Assembly (NCBI GenBank): GCA_002482815.1
Contig: DLGS01000050.1
Span: 1 to 21,729, forward strand
Reading direction: 5' to 3'
Length of the DNA stretch: 21,729 nt
Origin: Bacteroidetes bacterium UBA7688
GTDB taxonomy: Bacteria > Bacteroidota > Bacteroidia > Chitinophagales > Chitinophagaceae
The notes beneath the pieces were generated by a model. The model was given only the letters and a program-made list of their open reading frames with translations, was not told the origin of the DNA and searched no databases. This document shows, one piece after another, positions 1 through 8,152 of the stretch. A program made the translations under genes and the position numbers. Position 1 is the first letter of the stretch. Each line of letters starts with the position of its first letter.

Positions 1-881
1 CCACCATAAGACAAGGTGATATTGCTTGCCGGAGAAACCAAAGCTGTTGTTTTAAATGCTGTTTTTTTAGAACCCGACACTTTCATAAAACCATCCAATT
101 CGATAGCAATACCATTGGTTGCAATACTTTCTGCCTTCACACCAACAGGGCCATCTCCATATACACCAATGCCGGTGGTGCCGCCAGCTGTACCATAAAC
201 GCCCCAACCATTTGTATTGTGTTCGCCAATTACACCCACTCCTCCGCCAGTTGTTGCGTTGTTACCACCATAAATTGCACCACGATAAACCCCACCCGCT
301 GTGCCTGTTTGCTTCACACTCACAACGTGATCGGTGCTTATAGATTTCTCTGCATTTAGTATAGATAATCCTGTTGGTGAGCTTGTGCCGATATTTACTG
401 TTCCGGCTGTATAATTTATCGACGACACACTACCATCTGCCCATTGAGTCCCATTGTCTGCTCTCGTAGCAGTGAATGCATGTGCTGCGTATGGCACAAA
501 TTGTAGTTTCGTAGCGCCAAGATCGGCATAGGTTACTCCACCTGAAGGATCAATCTCCACCTTTAAATATTTATCCATTGTGAGATCGTAGAACTTTCCT
601 GAAAAAAGTATGGCACCAACCGTGGGTGTACCACTCCCTATCACAAGATTTACTAACCCCTGCGGATTATTGACCAAAGCGTTGTGCGTTTCCTGGTACA
701 AAACAGTACCGCTTGCAGACCCTTCGAGAATACTTATACGCACACCCACTGTAGAGCCACTTGACACAAGAGCGCCGGACCCATTGCGAACAACAGCCTG
801 GTAGTTGAACTTGTAATCCATTTGACCGAATCCGCAAAATGTGACCAACAAAAAGACTGCGAAGAGTATTGCTTTTTTCAT
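1..881 (-). CDS. Secreted glycine-rich surface protein with tail-fibre-like GVYG repeats (C-terminus beyond left edge)
   Basis: An open frame runs from an ATG at 879-881 to the left edge with no stop, giving 293 codons. Residues 1-20 look like a signal peptide (lysines, hydrophobic core, then CGFGQ). Residues 24-82 (FNYQAVVRN, ISILEG, LYQETH, NNPQGLVNLVIG) and VPYAAHA at 129-135 form a module I recognise from many Bacteroidota exported proteins. Residues 196-250 are rich in Gly and carry GVIG, GVYG and GVYG at 216, 227 and 239, a period of 11-12 residues like fibre or beta-solenoid repeats. Such proteins often end in an S74 endosialidase-chaperone domain or a sorting domain, but that part is outside the window, so the ending is unknown. 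It lies 111 bp downstream of a two-component pair on the same strand. An exported adhesin or fibre is the likely role; no function is proven. Confidence 0.75.
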   Translation of the reverse strand, partial: MKKAILFAVFLLVTFCGFGQMDYKFNYQAVVRNGSGALVSSGSTVGVRISILEGSASGTVLYQETHNALVNNPQGLVNLVIGSGTPTVGAILFSGKFYDLTMDKYLKVEIDPSGGVTYADLGATKLQFVPYAAHAFTATRADNGTQWADGSVSSINYTAGTVNIGTSSPTGLSILNAEKSISTDHVVSVKQTGTAGGVYRGAIYGGNNATTGGGVGVIGEHNTNGWGVYGTAGGTTGIGVYGDGPVGVKAESIATNGIAIELDGFMKVSGSKKTAFKTTALVSPASNITLSYG

Positions 882-935
882 AACCGTATTTTTTGAAACA
901 AGTAATAATTTTGTGATACAAAAGTGAGGAGATGC

Positions 936-943
936 CAAACTTA
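936..943 (-). promoter_or_regulatory. Candidate -7 box (TAAGTTTG) of the surface-protein gene
   Basis: On the minus strand TAAGTTTG fits the Bacteroidota -7 consensus TAnnTTTG exactly and lies 54 bp before the ATG at 881. No good -33 TTTG stands about 19 bp further upstream, so the call rests on one box only. Confidence 0.3.
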
Positions 944-992
944 TCAATAGAGGCGAATCACCCTATTTATTTTAAGGGTTTTCCCTAAAAAA

Positions 993-1634
993 TTAATTGA
1001 GCAAGCCCAATAAAATTGTCTTCTTTACCAGCCCGGCCAGGTTTGTAGCATCAATCTTGTGCATCAAATTAGTACGGTAGTTTTCAATTGTTTTTTCTGA
1101 GAGGAACATTTTTTCTGCAATTTGCTTTGTTGTATGCTCATCCAAAATGAGCCGCAAAATTTCTTTCTCCCGCACGGTAAGATGAATGGAGTGTTTGGCT
1201 TTGTTATCTTTCATCAATGTGTGATGCGCATAAGAATTTTGTGTTTGTACACTGAGGTACATTGTTTCAAAATCTCCGGCTTTAATCCATTTTGAAATCT
1301 CTGCAACATCATCTGATTTTAAAAAGAAAGCATTGAAACCTGCATTGGCAGTGGATTGAATGGTATCTTTATCATCGAAACTGGTAAGCGCCACCAAAAC
1401 CAGGTTGGGATATTTATTCTTTAATTCCAATGCAATATCTCTGCCGTCATGCTTGCCAAAATGGATATCGAGGAATACGATATCGTACTTTTTAACCGTA
1501 GCCATTTTCATTAAATCCGTTCGGCTATTGGCCGTGTCCACCTGTGTTACTTCTTCTATTTTCGACAACAAATCTGTAAGACCGTTCAATATTAATTCAT
1601 GGTCGTCGCCAATCAGTACTTTATACTTTTTCAT
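993..1634 (-). CDS. NarL/LuxR-family response regulator
   Basis: A 213-aa two-domain response regulator. The receiver domain (about 3-120) has the acidic pair D10-D11, phosphoacceptor D56 (VFLDIHFG), T84 and K106. The C-terminal LuxR-type helix-turn-helix (about 150-207) carries the family pattern LTVREKEILRLI, then TTKQIAEKMFLSEKTIENYR. The start overlaps the end of the upstream sensor kinase gene by 14 bp, so the two are almost certainly translated together and act as a cognate pair: the kinase phosphorylates D56 and the regulator then binds DNA. The next gene on the same strand is the secreted glycine-rich protein, a possible target by position only. Family and pairing are secure; regulon and signal are unknown. 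Confidence 0.93.
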   Translation of the reverse strand: MKKYKVLIGDDHELILNGLTDLLSKIEEVTQVDTANSRTDLMKMATVKKYDIVFLDIHFGKHDGRDIALELKNKYPNLVLVALTSFDDKDTIQSTANAGFNAFFLKSDDVAEISKWIKAGDFETMYLSVQTQNSYAHHTLMKDNKAKHSIHLTVREKEILRLILDEHTTKQIAEKMFLSEKTIENYRTNLMHKIDATNLAGLVKKTILLGLLN

Positions 1635-3522
1635 AGTCTGTAATAATTTTTATTGTGGTGCCTTCATTGGCTTTAGAATCGATGTCAATTGTAGCGTGCA
1701 ACGATTTTACACGTTCCTTAATACTACGTAAGCCCGTTTGTATTAAATGCTCCGACAGCCCCATCCCGTCATCCTCTACACTGATTTCGATAAGACTTTT
1801 TTCTTTGGCTTTTATCCGGACAAATACGCTTTGGCACTGTGCATATTTCAATGCGTTATTGATAAGCTCTTGTATAAGCCTGTACAAAAGCAAGCTTTTT
1901 TGTTTGTCGATGGCCAATGCTGCTGTGTCTGAAAAAAAGAGAATCTCTGTTTCATTTGTGTTCATTCGCTCACACAAATTATTCACAGCTTCCACCAAAT
2001 TTTTTTGTTCAAAGTCTATCGGCATCAGGCTATGTGAAATGCGGCGCGTATCTTCGTGTAACCCACTAAGCAAAGCAAGAACCTCTTCTTTATTGGCGTC
2101 TTCGGCGCGTAGTTTGTAGCTGATACCGGTGAGCATACTTGCTATACCATCGTGTATTTCAAATGCCAGCCGTGTGCGTTCCTTTTGTTCGCCGTGGATA
2201 TATGCATCGCCAATTTTCTTTTGCTTTTCAATTTCGAGGCGCAACAATCGCTCACGGTTGAGTTTCCGCACATAAAAATAGATAACTGAAAAAATGGCTA
2301 AAATCAGCACCAATGCCAATATGACAATCTGAGTGCTGCGCAATTTTGATTCCTGCGTTGCCAATTGTAAATTTTGATTCAGAATTTCTTTTTCCTTTTT
2401 TTCTGCATCATATTTTACCAACAGTTCGTTGATGTTCTTTTGATTTTCCACACCGGCCACAGAATCATATAAGGCGTAAGATTCCTGCAGCATTTGAAAA
2501 CCTGTTTGATAATCGCCTTCTTTTGCCAAAGCTTTACCCCTGATGCGCTTGACCGTGTGTAATACATCTGTGTTGTGCTGTTCGTTTGCTAAAGCAATAA
2601 TGCTGTTAGATAAGCTTAAAATGTCTTCCGTTTTTGCCTGCTCTTCATACATTGCCAGCAAACCCATTTGGGCGATCAGTTCAAAATGTTTAACACCTGT
2701 CTTCCTGCTTTCGGCAATACAAACATTGTAATATTTTGTAGCGGAGTCATATTGCCTTAAAGAGTTGAACACCTCTGCCAAGCCGATACTGGCAGCCAGT
2801 TTGGCCATTTTATTATGTGTAGCATCGGCGAGACTATCCGCTTTTTTTACAAAAGGTAGCGCATCGTGGTTGCGCCCAACTTTATTGAGCGACACTGCAA
2901 ATGTGGTGATAATATTGGAGGTGATGTTTGGCTCTTTTACACTAGGCAATAATCCGTAAGCTTTGGTAGCAAACTGGTGTGCGCTGGGGTAATCTTTCAA
3001 GCTGAAATAACAATTAGCCACATTGCTGTAAATGCCTGCCAATGCCGCAGAATCCTTTGCCGTTTCAAAGATTTTCTCGGCGCATAAATAATATTCTATC
3101 GATTGATAAATCTTCTTTTTGTAGCCGGAAACATTCCCCTTTATGTTATAAAATTTTCCTTTAAACGTGTTTTCCTTCAAAGTATAATTAAGCTTTAAAC
3201 CAACACTGGCAATACTGTCGGCAGCACCCAACTGACCGTTGTAAATAAGATCTTTACCCAGCAAGGCAAAATAAATTGCCTGAATTTTTACAGTATTATT
3301 ATAGGCAATTGCTGCGGCCTGTTTCAAATAAACAGTACCGGAATCTTTGTTGGATTTTGCTTTCGTAAACAATTCGGCTATGCGCGCCGAATCTGCTTTT
3401 GACGGGTCTATCGGCAAATGTTGATGATTGTTTTCCTTGCAAGAAACAAATACAATGCTGGCTAATAATATAATAAGCAGGCATTGTATACTAATCAACT
3501 CTTTATGTTTGTAATGGTTCAT
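1621..3522 (-). CDS. TPR-containing sensor histidine kinase (HisKA_3 type)
   Basis: The longest frame opens at a TTG at 3552. I prefer the ATG at 3520-3522, which is preceded by GGTAAAGGG and gives 633 aa starting MNHYKHKE with a hydrophobic segment ending in VSC, an export signal or possible lipoprotein signal. Residues about 45-370 are helical TPR-like repeats (for example IYSNVANCYFSLKDYPSAHQ), expected to face the periplasm. A membrane segment lies at about 399-417, followed by a short coiled stretch. The phosphorylated histidine is in FEIHDGIASML (H457). The ATPase domain shows QELINNALKYA (N box) and EDDGMGL (G1). This architecture is common in Bacteroidota and pairs with LuxR-type regulators, as here, where the regulator gene overlaps by 14 bp. 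The sensed signal cannot be read from the sequence. Confidence 0.92.
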   Translation of the reverse strand: MNHYKHKELISIQCLLIILLASIVFVSCKENNHQHLPIDPSKADSARIAELFTKAKSNKDSGTVYLKQAAAIAYNNTVKIQAIYFALLGKDLIYNGQLGAADSIASVGLKLNYTLKENTFKGKFYNIKGNVSGYKKKIYQSIEYYLCAEKIFETAKDSAALAGIYSNVANCYFSLKDYPSAHQFATKAYGLLPSVKEPNITSNIITTFAVSLNKVGRNHDALPFVKKADSLADATHNKMAKLAASIGLAEVFNSLRQYDSATKYYNVCIAESRKTGVKHFELIAQMGLLAMYEEQAKTEDILSLSNSIIALANEQHNTDVLHTVKRIRGKALAKEGDYQTGFQMLQESYALYDSVAGVENQKNINELLVKYDAEKKEKEILNQNLQLATQESKLRSTQIVILALVLILAIFSVIYFYVRKLNRERLLRLEIEKQKKIGDAYIHGEQKERTRLAFEIHDGIASMLTGISYKLRAEDANKEEVLALLSGLHEDTRRISHSLMPIDFEQKNLVEAVNNLCERMNTNETEILFFSDTAALAIDKQKSLLLYRLIQELINNALKYAQCQSVFVRIKAKEKSLIEISVEDDGMGLSEHLIQTGLRSIKERVKSLHATIDIDSKANEGTTIKIITDYEKV

Positions 3523-3606
3523 CCCTTTACCAATTTCAACTTTTGACAACAAGATCTGTTGCTCTTTCAGGATAATTCTTCATAGATTTTTTATTTAGCT
3601 TTTTGT

Positions 3607-3654
3607 AAAACATAAACCTTGATCTCCTCTCCAATAAACATTTATATATATTTG
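3607..3654. promoter_or_regulatory. Candidate divergent promoter region between kinase and LuxR gene
   Basis: The gap 3523-3759 separates two divergent regulators. On the plus strand TATATTTG at 3647-3654 matches the Bacteroidota -7 consensus TAnnTTTG, but only a TTG 25 bp upstream could serve as -33 and the leader would be about 100 nt. On the minus strand TATGTTTT (3607-3614, one mismatch) has ATTG at 3632-3635, 17 bp upstream. Both calls are weak. I see no convincing small gene in the gap. Confidence 0.3.
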
Positions 3655-3759
3655 CAAGCTACTATGCAGCAGGTTGCTAAAAAATAGCAGATATCTGTCA
3701 TTTTCTAAATAAGCTTTAGATAGGCTGGCAAGTTTTTTAGTCACAATTATTTGAAAATA

Positions 3760-4554
3760 ATGAAAACGTTACGTCCGCTTACAACCGAAAATTTTGTAGC
3801 AATAGCCAAGTCGGATAAGGATTTGGGCATTACAGACTACGAAACTTATTTTGCAACACAAATAAAGGAAGCACCCAACTTTGCCATTGGCCCATATTAT
3901 TGGTTTATTGGCGATAATGCCAAACTATTAATTACCGTTGCCAGCGAAAACATTGGTGAGTTGAGCCCTTTCAGTAAAGCTGAATGGGAAAATAAACCAC
4001 CAACTTTTTTGGTAGAAAACCTTCATCCTGAAGATAGTTTTTACGTACTTTCAGCACTACAGTTAGCTTTAGAAAAAATTGTAAATCTGCCGGCCGAAAG
4101 ACAATCCGATGTGCGCATTAATGTCTATGCAAGAATGTTAAACGCACAAAAGGAATATCGCTGGGTATTGATTCAAATGCCCGGACTGTATGTAAACAAT
4201 GAGAATAAAACTACCTGCGGATTGATGATGGTAACAGATTTAACTCATTTTAACTTTGAGCAACGTCCAATTTTGATGACGGTTACTGACAGGGTTAATA
4301 ATAAAAACGAGTATTTTCATATTGCTGCAGGCGAACAGTTGAAACTGGAAAGTGTTTCCCTTCCAAATATTACACGCCGAGAGCAGGAAATGGTTCAGCT
4401 GATTATGAAAGGACTAAATACTCCTCAGATTGCTGCTGCAGTAAACATTTCGTACCATACAGTAGAAAATCATAAAAGAAATCTTCGCCGGAAAACCGGT
4501 ACTAAAACTACAGCAGAACTGGTGCATTATGTCATAACCAATAATTTGTTATAG
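3760..4554 (+). CDS. LuxR-type transcriptional regulator with N-terminal PAS-like domain
   Basis: The open frame reaches a TTG at 3751, but the ATG at 3760 (MKTLRPLTTENF, 264 aa) is the better start. The C-terminal part (about 203-262) is a LuxR helix-turn-helix: ITRREQEMVQLIMKGLNTP, then IAAAVNISYHTVENHKRNL. The N-terminal 190 residues have no receiver motif (no conserved acidic pair or phospho-Asp context). They look like a PAS-fold sensor: ENLHPEDSFYV at 86-96 matches the HPED signature of PAS_3-type domains and is followed by a YRWVLIQMPG strand. It is probably a one-component regulator that responds to an intracellular cue or partner. It is transcribed away from the sensor kinase. The E1 dehydrogenase gene follows 77 bp downstream with its own possible promoter. 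Target genes are unknown. Confidence 0.8.
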   Translation: MKTLRPLTTENFVAIAKSDKDLGITDYETYFATQIKEAPNFAIGPYYWFIGDNAKLLITVASENIGELSPFSKAEWENKPPTFLVENLHPEDSFYVLSALQLALEKIVNLPAERQSDVRINVYARMLNAQKEYRWVLIQMPGLYVNNENKTTCGLMMVTDLTHFNFEQRPILMTVTDRVNNKNEYFHIAAGEQLKLESVSLPNITRREQEMVQLIMKGLNTPQIAAAVNISYHTVENHKRNLRRKTGTKTTAELVHYVITNNLL

Positions 4555-4600
4555 ATGTTAGCTGGAGCAGAAAAATCTACCCTTTCTCAGCTCACACAAT

Positions 4601-4608
4601 TACCTTTG
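4601..4608 (+). promoter_or_regulatory. Candidate -7 box (TACCTTTG) for the E1 dehydrogenase gene
   Basis: TACCTTTG is an exact match to TAnnTTTG, 23 bp before the ATG at 4632. A matching TTTG at -33 is not present (the nearest is TTTC, 15 bp upstream), so this is a partial match. Confidence 0.35.
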
Positions 4609-4631
4609 CCATTCATTATTTTTTGCTTGTT

Positions 4632-6611
4632 ATGGAGTTCCAGAAAAAGGGATTATCAAAAGAACAATTACTGAAGATTTATACCGAGCTGCTTCGTCCC
4701 AGAATGATCGAAGAAAAAATGCTCGTTCTGCTACGGCAGGGGCGTATCAGCAAATGGTTTAGTGGCATCGGACAGGAAGCTATTTCTGTTGGCGCCACTC
4801 TCGCTCTGGACAAAGATGAATATATCATGCCTTTGCACCGTAATTTGGGTGTTTTCACTGCGCGCGAAATTCCGTTTGCAAAACTGTTTATGCAATGGCA
4901 AGGCAGCAAAAACGGTTTCTCAAAAGGCCGCGAACGCTCTTTCCACTTCGGCACAAATGAATATCATATCTGCGGGATGATTTCTCATCTGGGTCCGCAA
5001 TTGGCACTGGCTGACGGCGTTGCGCTTGCGCATAAACTCAACAAAGAAAATAAAGTATCTGTCGCCTTCAGTGGTGATGGCGGAACAAGCGAAGGAGATT
5101 TTCACGAAGCGCTGAATGTAGCAGCAGTGTGGGGTTTGCCGGTTATTTTTATTATTGAAAATAACGGATATGGACTGAGTACACCGGTGAATGAACAATA
5201 TGCCTGTGCTCAATTAGCCGATCGTGCGTTGGGCTACGGAATGAAAGGCCTGACTATTGATGGAAATAATGTGCTGGAAGTGTATAATACGATCAAAGAT
5301 GCGCGGGAATATTGCATTAAAGAGCAAAAGCCGATATTGATAGAATGTATGACCTTCCGTATGCGTGGCCACGAAGAAGCCAGCGGTGTGAAGTATGTAC
5401 CGAAAGAACTATTTGAAATCTGGGGACAAAAAGACCCTTTGAGCAACTACGAAATATTCCTGCAAAAAGAAGGCATATTGTCTGATAAAGACATTGAAAA
5501 TATCCGCGAATCCATACGCAAAGAAATAGAAGACGGAATCGCTGCGGGCTTTGAAGAGCCAACAATAGTGCCGGATACAAAAGAAGAAATTCACGACCTG
5601 TTTAAAGAGCACGATGGCACAGCAAGAGCTCCTCAAACCGCCAATACCAGCGAAATGAAAATGATTCAGGCCATCAGTGACGGACTGAAAGTTGTCATGA
5701 GAAAATATCCGAAACTGGTATTGATGGGTCAGGATATTGCCGAATATGGTGGTGCATTCAAAGTTACTGAGGGTTTTGTAGAAGAATTTGGAAAAGAACG
5801 GGTGCGTAACACACCCATTTGCGAAAGTGCAATTGTTGGTGCGGCGTTAGGGTTGTCACTCAAAGGATACAAGTCGATGATGGAAATGCAGTTTGCAGAT
5901 TTTGCAACCGTTGGTTTCAATCAGATTATCAATAACCTGGCCAAAATTCATTATCGCTGGGGTCAGAATGCCGATGTGGTGGTACGAATGCCAACTGGTG
6001 CAGGCGTAGGTGCGGGGCCATTCCACAGCCAGAGTAATGAGGCCTGGTTTGTAAAAACGCCAGGATTAAAAGTAGTTTACCCTTCCACACCTGAAGATGC
6101 AAAAGGCCTTTTGATAGCCTCTTTCGACGATCCGAACCCGGTTATATTTTTCGAACATAAAGCATTATACAGAAGTATCAGCGGGCAAGTACCGGAAGGA
6201 GATTATAGCATAGAAATCGGAAAAGCCCGAAAAGTGCAATGCGGAGATGATATCAGTATCATCACCTATGGAGCCGGCGTACATTGGGCTACTGATTATG
6301 CTGCAACACATCCTGAAATTTCGATTGATATTCTTGACCTGAGGACTTTATTGCCTTTAGATTATGAAGCTATTAAAGAAACGGTAGAGCGAACCGGGAA
6401 AGTCATGATTCTGCACGAAGACACTTTAATAGCCGGTATTGGCGGAGAAATCTCGGCATGGATTACAGAAAATTGTTTTGACAAACTGGATGCGCCGGTT
6501 CTGCGCTGCGCCAGCCTGGATACGCCGATTCCTTTCTCAATTGAACTGGAGCTAAACTTTCTGGCCAAAGGAAGAATGGACGAAGTGATTAAAAAATTGA
6601 TGGCTTACTAA
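4632..6611 (+). CDS. Fused 2-oxoacid dehydrogenase E1 component (alpha + beta subunits)
   Basis: A 659-aa thiamine-diphosphate enzyme. I use the ATG at 4632; the frame also opens at a TTG 9 bp earlier. Residues about 5-330 are the E1 alpha half, with the ThDP/Mg motif SGDGGTSEGDFHEALN (147-162) and IIENNGYGLST ending the motif. Residues about 340-659 are the E1 beta half (MGQDIAEYGGAFKVTEG, then the transketolase C-terminal domain from about 520 with ILDLRTLLPLD and HEDTLIAGIGGEI). Separate alpha and beta chains are the rule in many bacteria; the single-chain fusion is frequent in Bacteroidota. It decarboxylates a 2-oxoacid and transfers the acyl group to a lipoylated E2, which is not encoded in this window. 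The substrate could be branched-chain oxoacids or pyruvate and cannot be fixed from sequence. The alpha-half loops GRERSFHFG and RGHEEASGVKY differ from the usual GRGGSMH and GHS-D patterns. Confidence 0.88.
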   Translation: MEFQKKGLSKEQLLKIYTELLRPRMIEEKMLVLLRQGRISKWFSGIGQEAISVGATLALDKDEYIMPLHRNLGVFTAREIPFAKLFMQWQGSKNGFSKGRERSFHFGTNEYHICGMISHLGPQLALADGVALAHKLNKENKVSVAFSGDGGTSEGDFHEALNVAAVWGLPVIFIIENNGYGLSTPVNEQYACAQLADRALGYGMKGLTIDGNNVLEVYNTIKDAREYCIKEQKPILIECMTFRMRGHEEASGVKYVPKELFEIWGQKDPLSNYEIFLQKEGILSDKDIENIRESIRKEIEDGIAAGFEEPTIVPDTKEEIHDLFKEHDGTARAPQTANTSEMKMIQAISDGLKVVMRKYPKLVLMGQDIAEYGGAFKVTEGFVEEFGKERVRNTPICESAIVGAALGLSLKGYKSMMEMQFADFATVGFNQIINNLAKIHYRWGQNADVVVRMPTGAGVGAGPFHSQSNEAWFVKTPGLKVVYPSTPEDAKGLLIASFDDPNPVIFFEHKALYRSISGQVPEGDYSIEIGKARKVQCGDDISIITYGAGVHWATDYAATHPEISIDILDLRTLLPLDYEAIKETVERTGKVMILHEDTLIAGIGGEISAWITENCFDKLDAPVLRCASLDTPIPFSIELELNFLAKGRMDEVIKKLMAY

Positions 6612-6715
6612 GATTCGAAGACACAAGATTTTGGATCGTTATTTTTGATCAGTTAAGGCAACAAAAAATTAAACCCTATTTTGCATCTGCATAATAAACA
6701 AAGACAAAAAACTAA

Positions 6716-7483
6716 ATGAAGCATTTACCTAATATCCTTACGCTCGGAAACCTGTTCTGTGGTTGTATTGCCATTGCTTTTATTATGACTTCGCAACCAT
6801 ATCTGACAGAAATTGGTGGTGTACCCTATTGGATAACCGGTACTGAACAAGCTTATTGGGGAGCTATATTTATCGCAATAGCAGCTGTATTAGATGTGTT
6901 GGATGGATTGGTCGCCCGTTCCCTCAAATTGTTTTCTTCAATCGGGAAAGATCTCGATTCTTTAGCAGACCTGGTAAGCTTTGGCGTAGCTCCATCCATG
7001 ATTTTATTCAAAATGCTTTGGGCTGCAAATATTGCACAACCTAATGCCATGGAAGTCAGCATGCTCGCAATGACACCGGCATTTTTAGTGGCATGTTTTG
7101 GTGCATTACGCCTTGCCAGATTTAATGTTTCAGTTTCAACAGGATCGACTTTCACGGGAATGCCAATCCCTGCCGCCGGAATTTTAATTGCATCTTTTCC
7201 CTTAATAAATCTCTATACCCCACAATTTGGTGTATTCTTCAAAAGCACCTGGGTATTGTACAGCATCATTGCATTGGTTTGCTGGTTGATGGTTTCCAGA
7301 ATTACATTCTTCAAACTAATGCCTTCAAAATGGGATTTTAAAAGCCTGTGGCCTCGTTTGACGCTTTTAGTTGGTGCAATCATATTATTTCCAGTGATGA
7401 AATTTGCAGCAATACCGGCCCTGTTTGTACTATACATTATTTTGTCACTGGTATACCGGAATCAGAAAGTTGTGACTGTTTAA
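6716..7483 (+). CDS. pssA: CDP-diacylglycerol--serine O-phosphatidyltransferase
   Basis: A 255-aa integral membrane enzyme of the CDP-alcohol phosphatidyltransferase family. The full catalytic signature is present: D60, D63-G64, A67-R68, G77, D81 and D85, matching D-x2-DG-x2-AR-x8-G-x3-D-x3-D. The N-terminal MKHLPNILTLGNLFCG is typical of the PssA subtype, which condenses CDP-diacylglycerol and L-serine to phosphatidylserine, the precursor of phosphatidylethanolamine. About six hydrophobic segments are visible, with the active site facing the cytoplasm near the first two. The gene stands 104 bp after the E1 gene and is closed by the bidirectional hairpin at 7500-7535. The phosphatidylserine decarboxylase gene often found next to pssA is not in this window. 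Confidence 0.93.
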   Translation: MKHLPNILTLGNLFCGCIAIAFIMTSQPYLTEIGGVPYWITGTEQAYWGAIFIAIAAVLDVLDGLVARSLKLFSSIGKDLDSLADLVSFGVAPSMILFKMLWAANIAQPNAMEVSMLAMTPAFLVACFGALRLARFNVSVSTGSTFTGMPIPAAGILIASFPLINLYTPQFGVFFKSTWVLYSIIALVCWLMVSRITFFKLMPSKWDFKSLWPRLTLLVGAIILFPVMKFAAIPALFVLYIILSLVYRNQKVVTV

Positions 7484-7499
7484 GATTATCCCTTAATGA

Positions 7500-7535
7500 A
7501 AAAGGCCGGATTCAAAATTGAATCCGGTCTTTTTC
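7500..7535. terminator. Bidirectional rho-independent terminator between convergent genes
   Basis: GGCCGGATTCAA and TTGAATCCGGTC form a 12-bp stem (one G-U pair) around a tiny loop, flanked by AAAA on the left and TTTTT on the right. It can therefore end pssA on the plus strand and the 179-aa lipoprotein gene on the minus strand. Confidence 0.9.
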
Positions 7536-7547
7536 ATGGATATAATA

Positions 7548-8087
7548 TTACAAAACTGCCATTACCTTCTTCTGAATCCTGATAATATTCTTATCGGTTT
7601 TGTGGTTCGATTTAAACGTTACTTTTTTCTCTTTGTTATAAATGGTGATTACCCATTCTGCTTGTTCGAAGAGTGATTTCACTTGTGATACATTTGTTGT
7701 TGCACTAAAACGATTGAGATACTGATTTCCTTTGCTTTCAGAAAACATATGTTCAACAACTGTAAACTTTACCTGTGTCAGTCCATTTTGGATTGTAAAA
7801 CTATCCAATGATTTCAGCACATCGTTTCCCAAAATTGAAAAACGCATCACCGCTGTGTCGCTTTCTTTTCCCGAACTTCTGAAGGTAAAATCCATTTCAA
7901 GACTACCATTTTTTAAGACTGTCGGAAACTTTAATGGTTTGACAAAATACATTGTACTTCCTCCCTGATAAAAAGTTTCATACAGATTGCTGCCACCTTT
8001 TACCGAGCCGGGTTTTACGCTGGTACAGGCCGTCAAAAAAAGACAAACCGAAGCCTGAAAAATTAAAAGGAATTTGCGGAATTTCAT
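7548..8087 (-). CDS. Lipoprotein of unknown function (179 aa)
   Basis: The protein begins with basic residues and a hydrophobic core ending in LTAC (C21), a good type II signal-peptidase lipobox, so it is probably anchored in the inner or outer membrane. The mature part of about 159 residues is rich in beta-strand-like alternations (SLEMDFTFRSSG, TAVMRFSILGN, VKFTVVEHMF) with no catalytic signature I recognise. Its C-terminus is basic (KNIIRIQKKVMAVL). No family is assigned. It lies downstream of the TRL-like lipoprotein gene on the same strand, but the hairpin 8101-8130 stands 13 bp before its ATG, so it may depend on readthrough or on a promoter I cannot see. Confidence 0.8.
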   Translation of the reverse strand: MKFRKFLLIFQASVCLFLTACTSVKPGSVKGGSNLYETFYQGGSTMYFVKPLKFPTVLKNGSLEMDFTFRSSGKESDTAVMRFSILGNDVLKSLDSFTIQNGLTQVKFTVVEHMFSESKGNQYLNRFSATTNVSQVKSLFEQAEWVITIYNKEKKVTFKSNHKTDKNIIRIQKKVMAVL

Positions 8088-8100
8088 TGTCGTTATAAAG

Positions 8101-8130
8101 AACAGGGTGTAGCAAAAGCCACACCCTGTT
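8101..8130 (-). terminator. Hairpin between TRL-like gene and 179-aa lipoprotein gene (terminator or attenuator)
   Basis: A 13-bp stem (AACAGGGTGTAGC against GCCACACCCTGTT, one G-U/A-C imperfect position) closes a 4-nt loop. On the minus strand it is followed by only CTTTATAA, a poor U-tract, and the ATG of the next gene is 13 bp away. It may end the TRL-like transcript in part, or sit in the leader of the next gene as an attenuator or RNA-stability element. Confidence 0.65.
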
Positions 8131-8152
8131 TCATTTTTATGGATTGAAAATT

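Noticed and set aside
972..988. Short hairpin TTAAGGG-TTTT-CCCTAA after the response regulator
   Set aside because: The stem is about six pairs with a bulge and there is no U-tract on the minus strand, too weak to call a terminator.
1360..2119. Plus-strand open frames of 123 and 154 codons
   Set aside because: They lie opposite the response regulator and kinase genes, which have full domain motifs; no domain or signal is visible in them.
6640..6647. TATTTTTG as a -7 box for pssA
   Set aside because: It matches TAnnTTTG, but the region is AT-rich and no -33 box is at the right distance.
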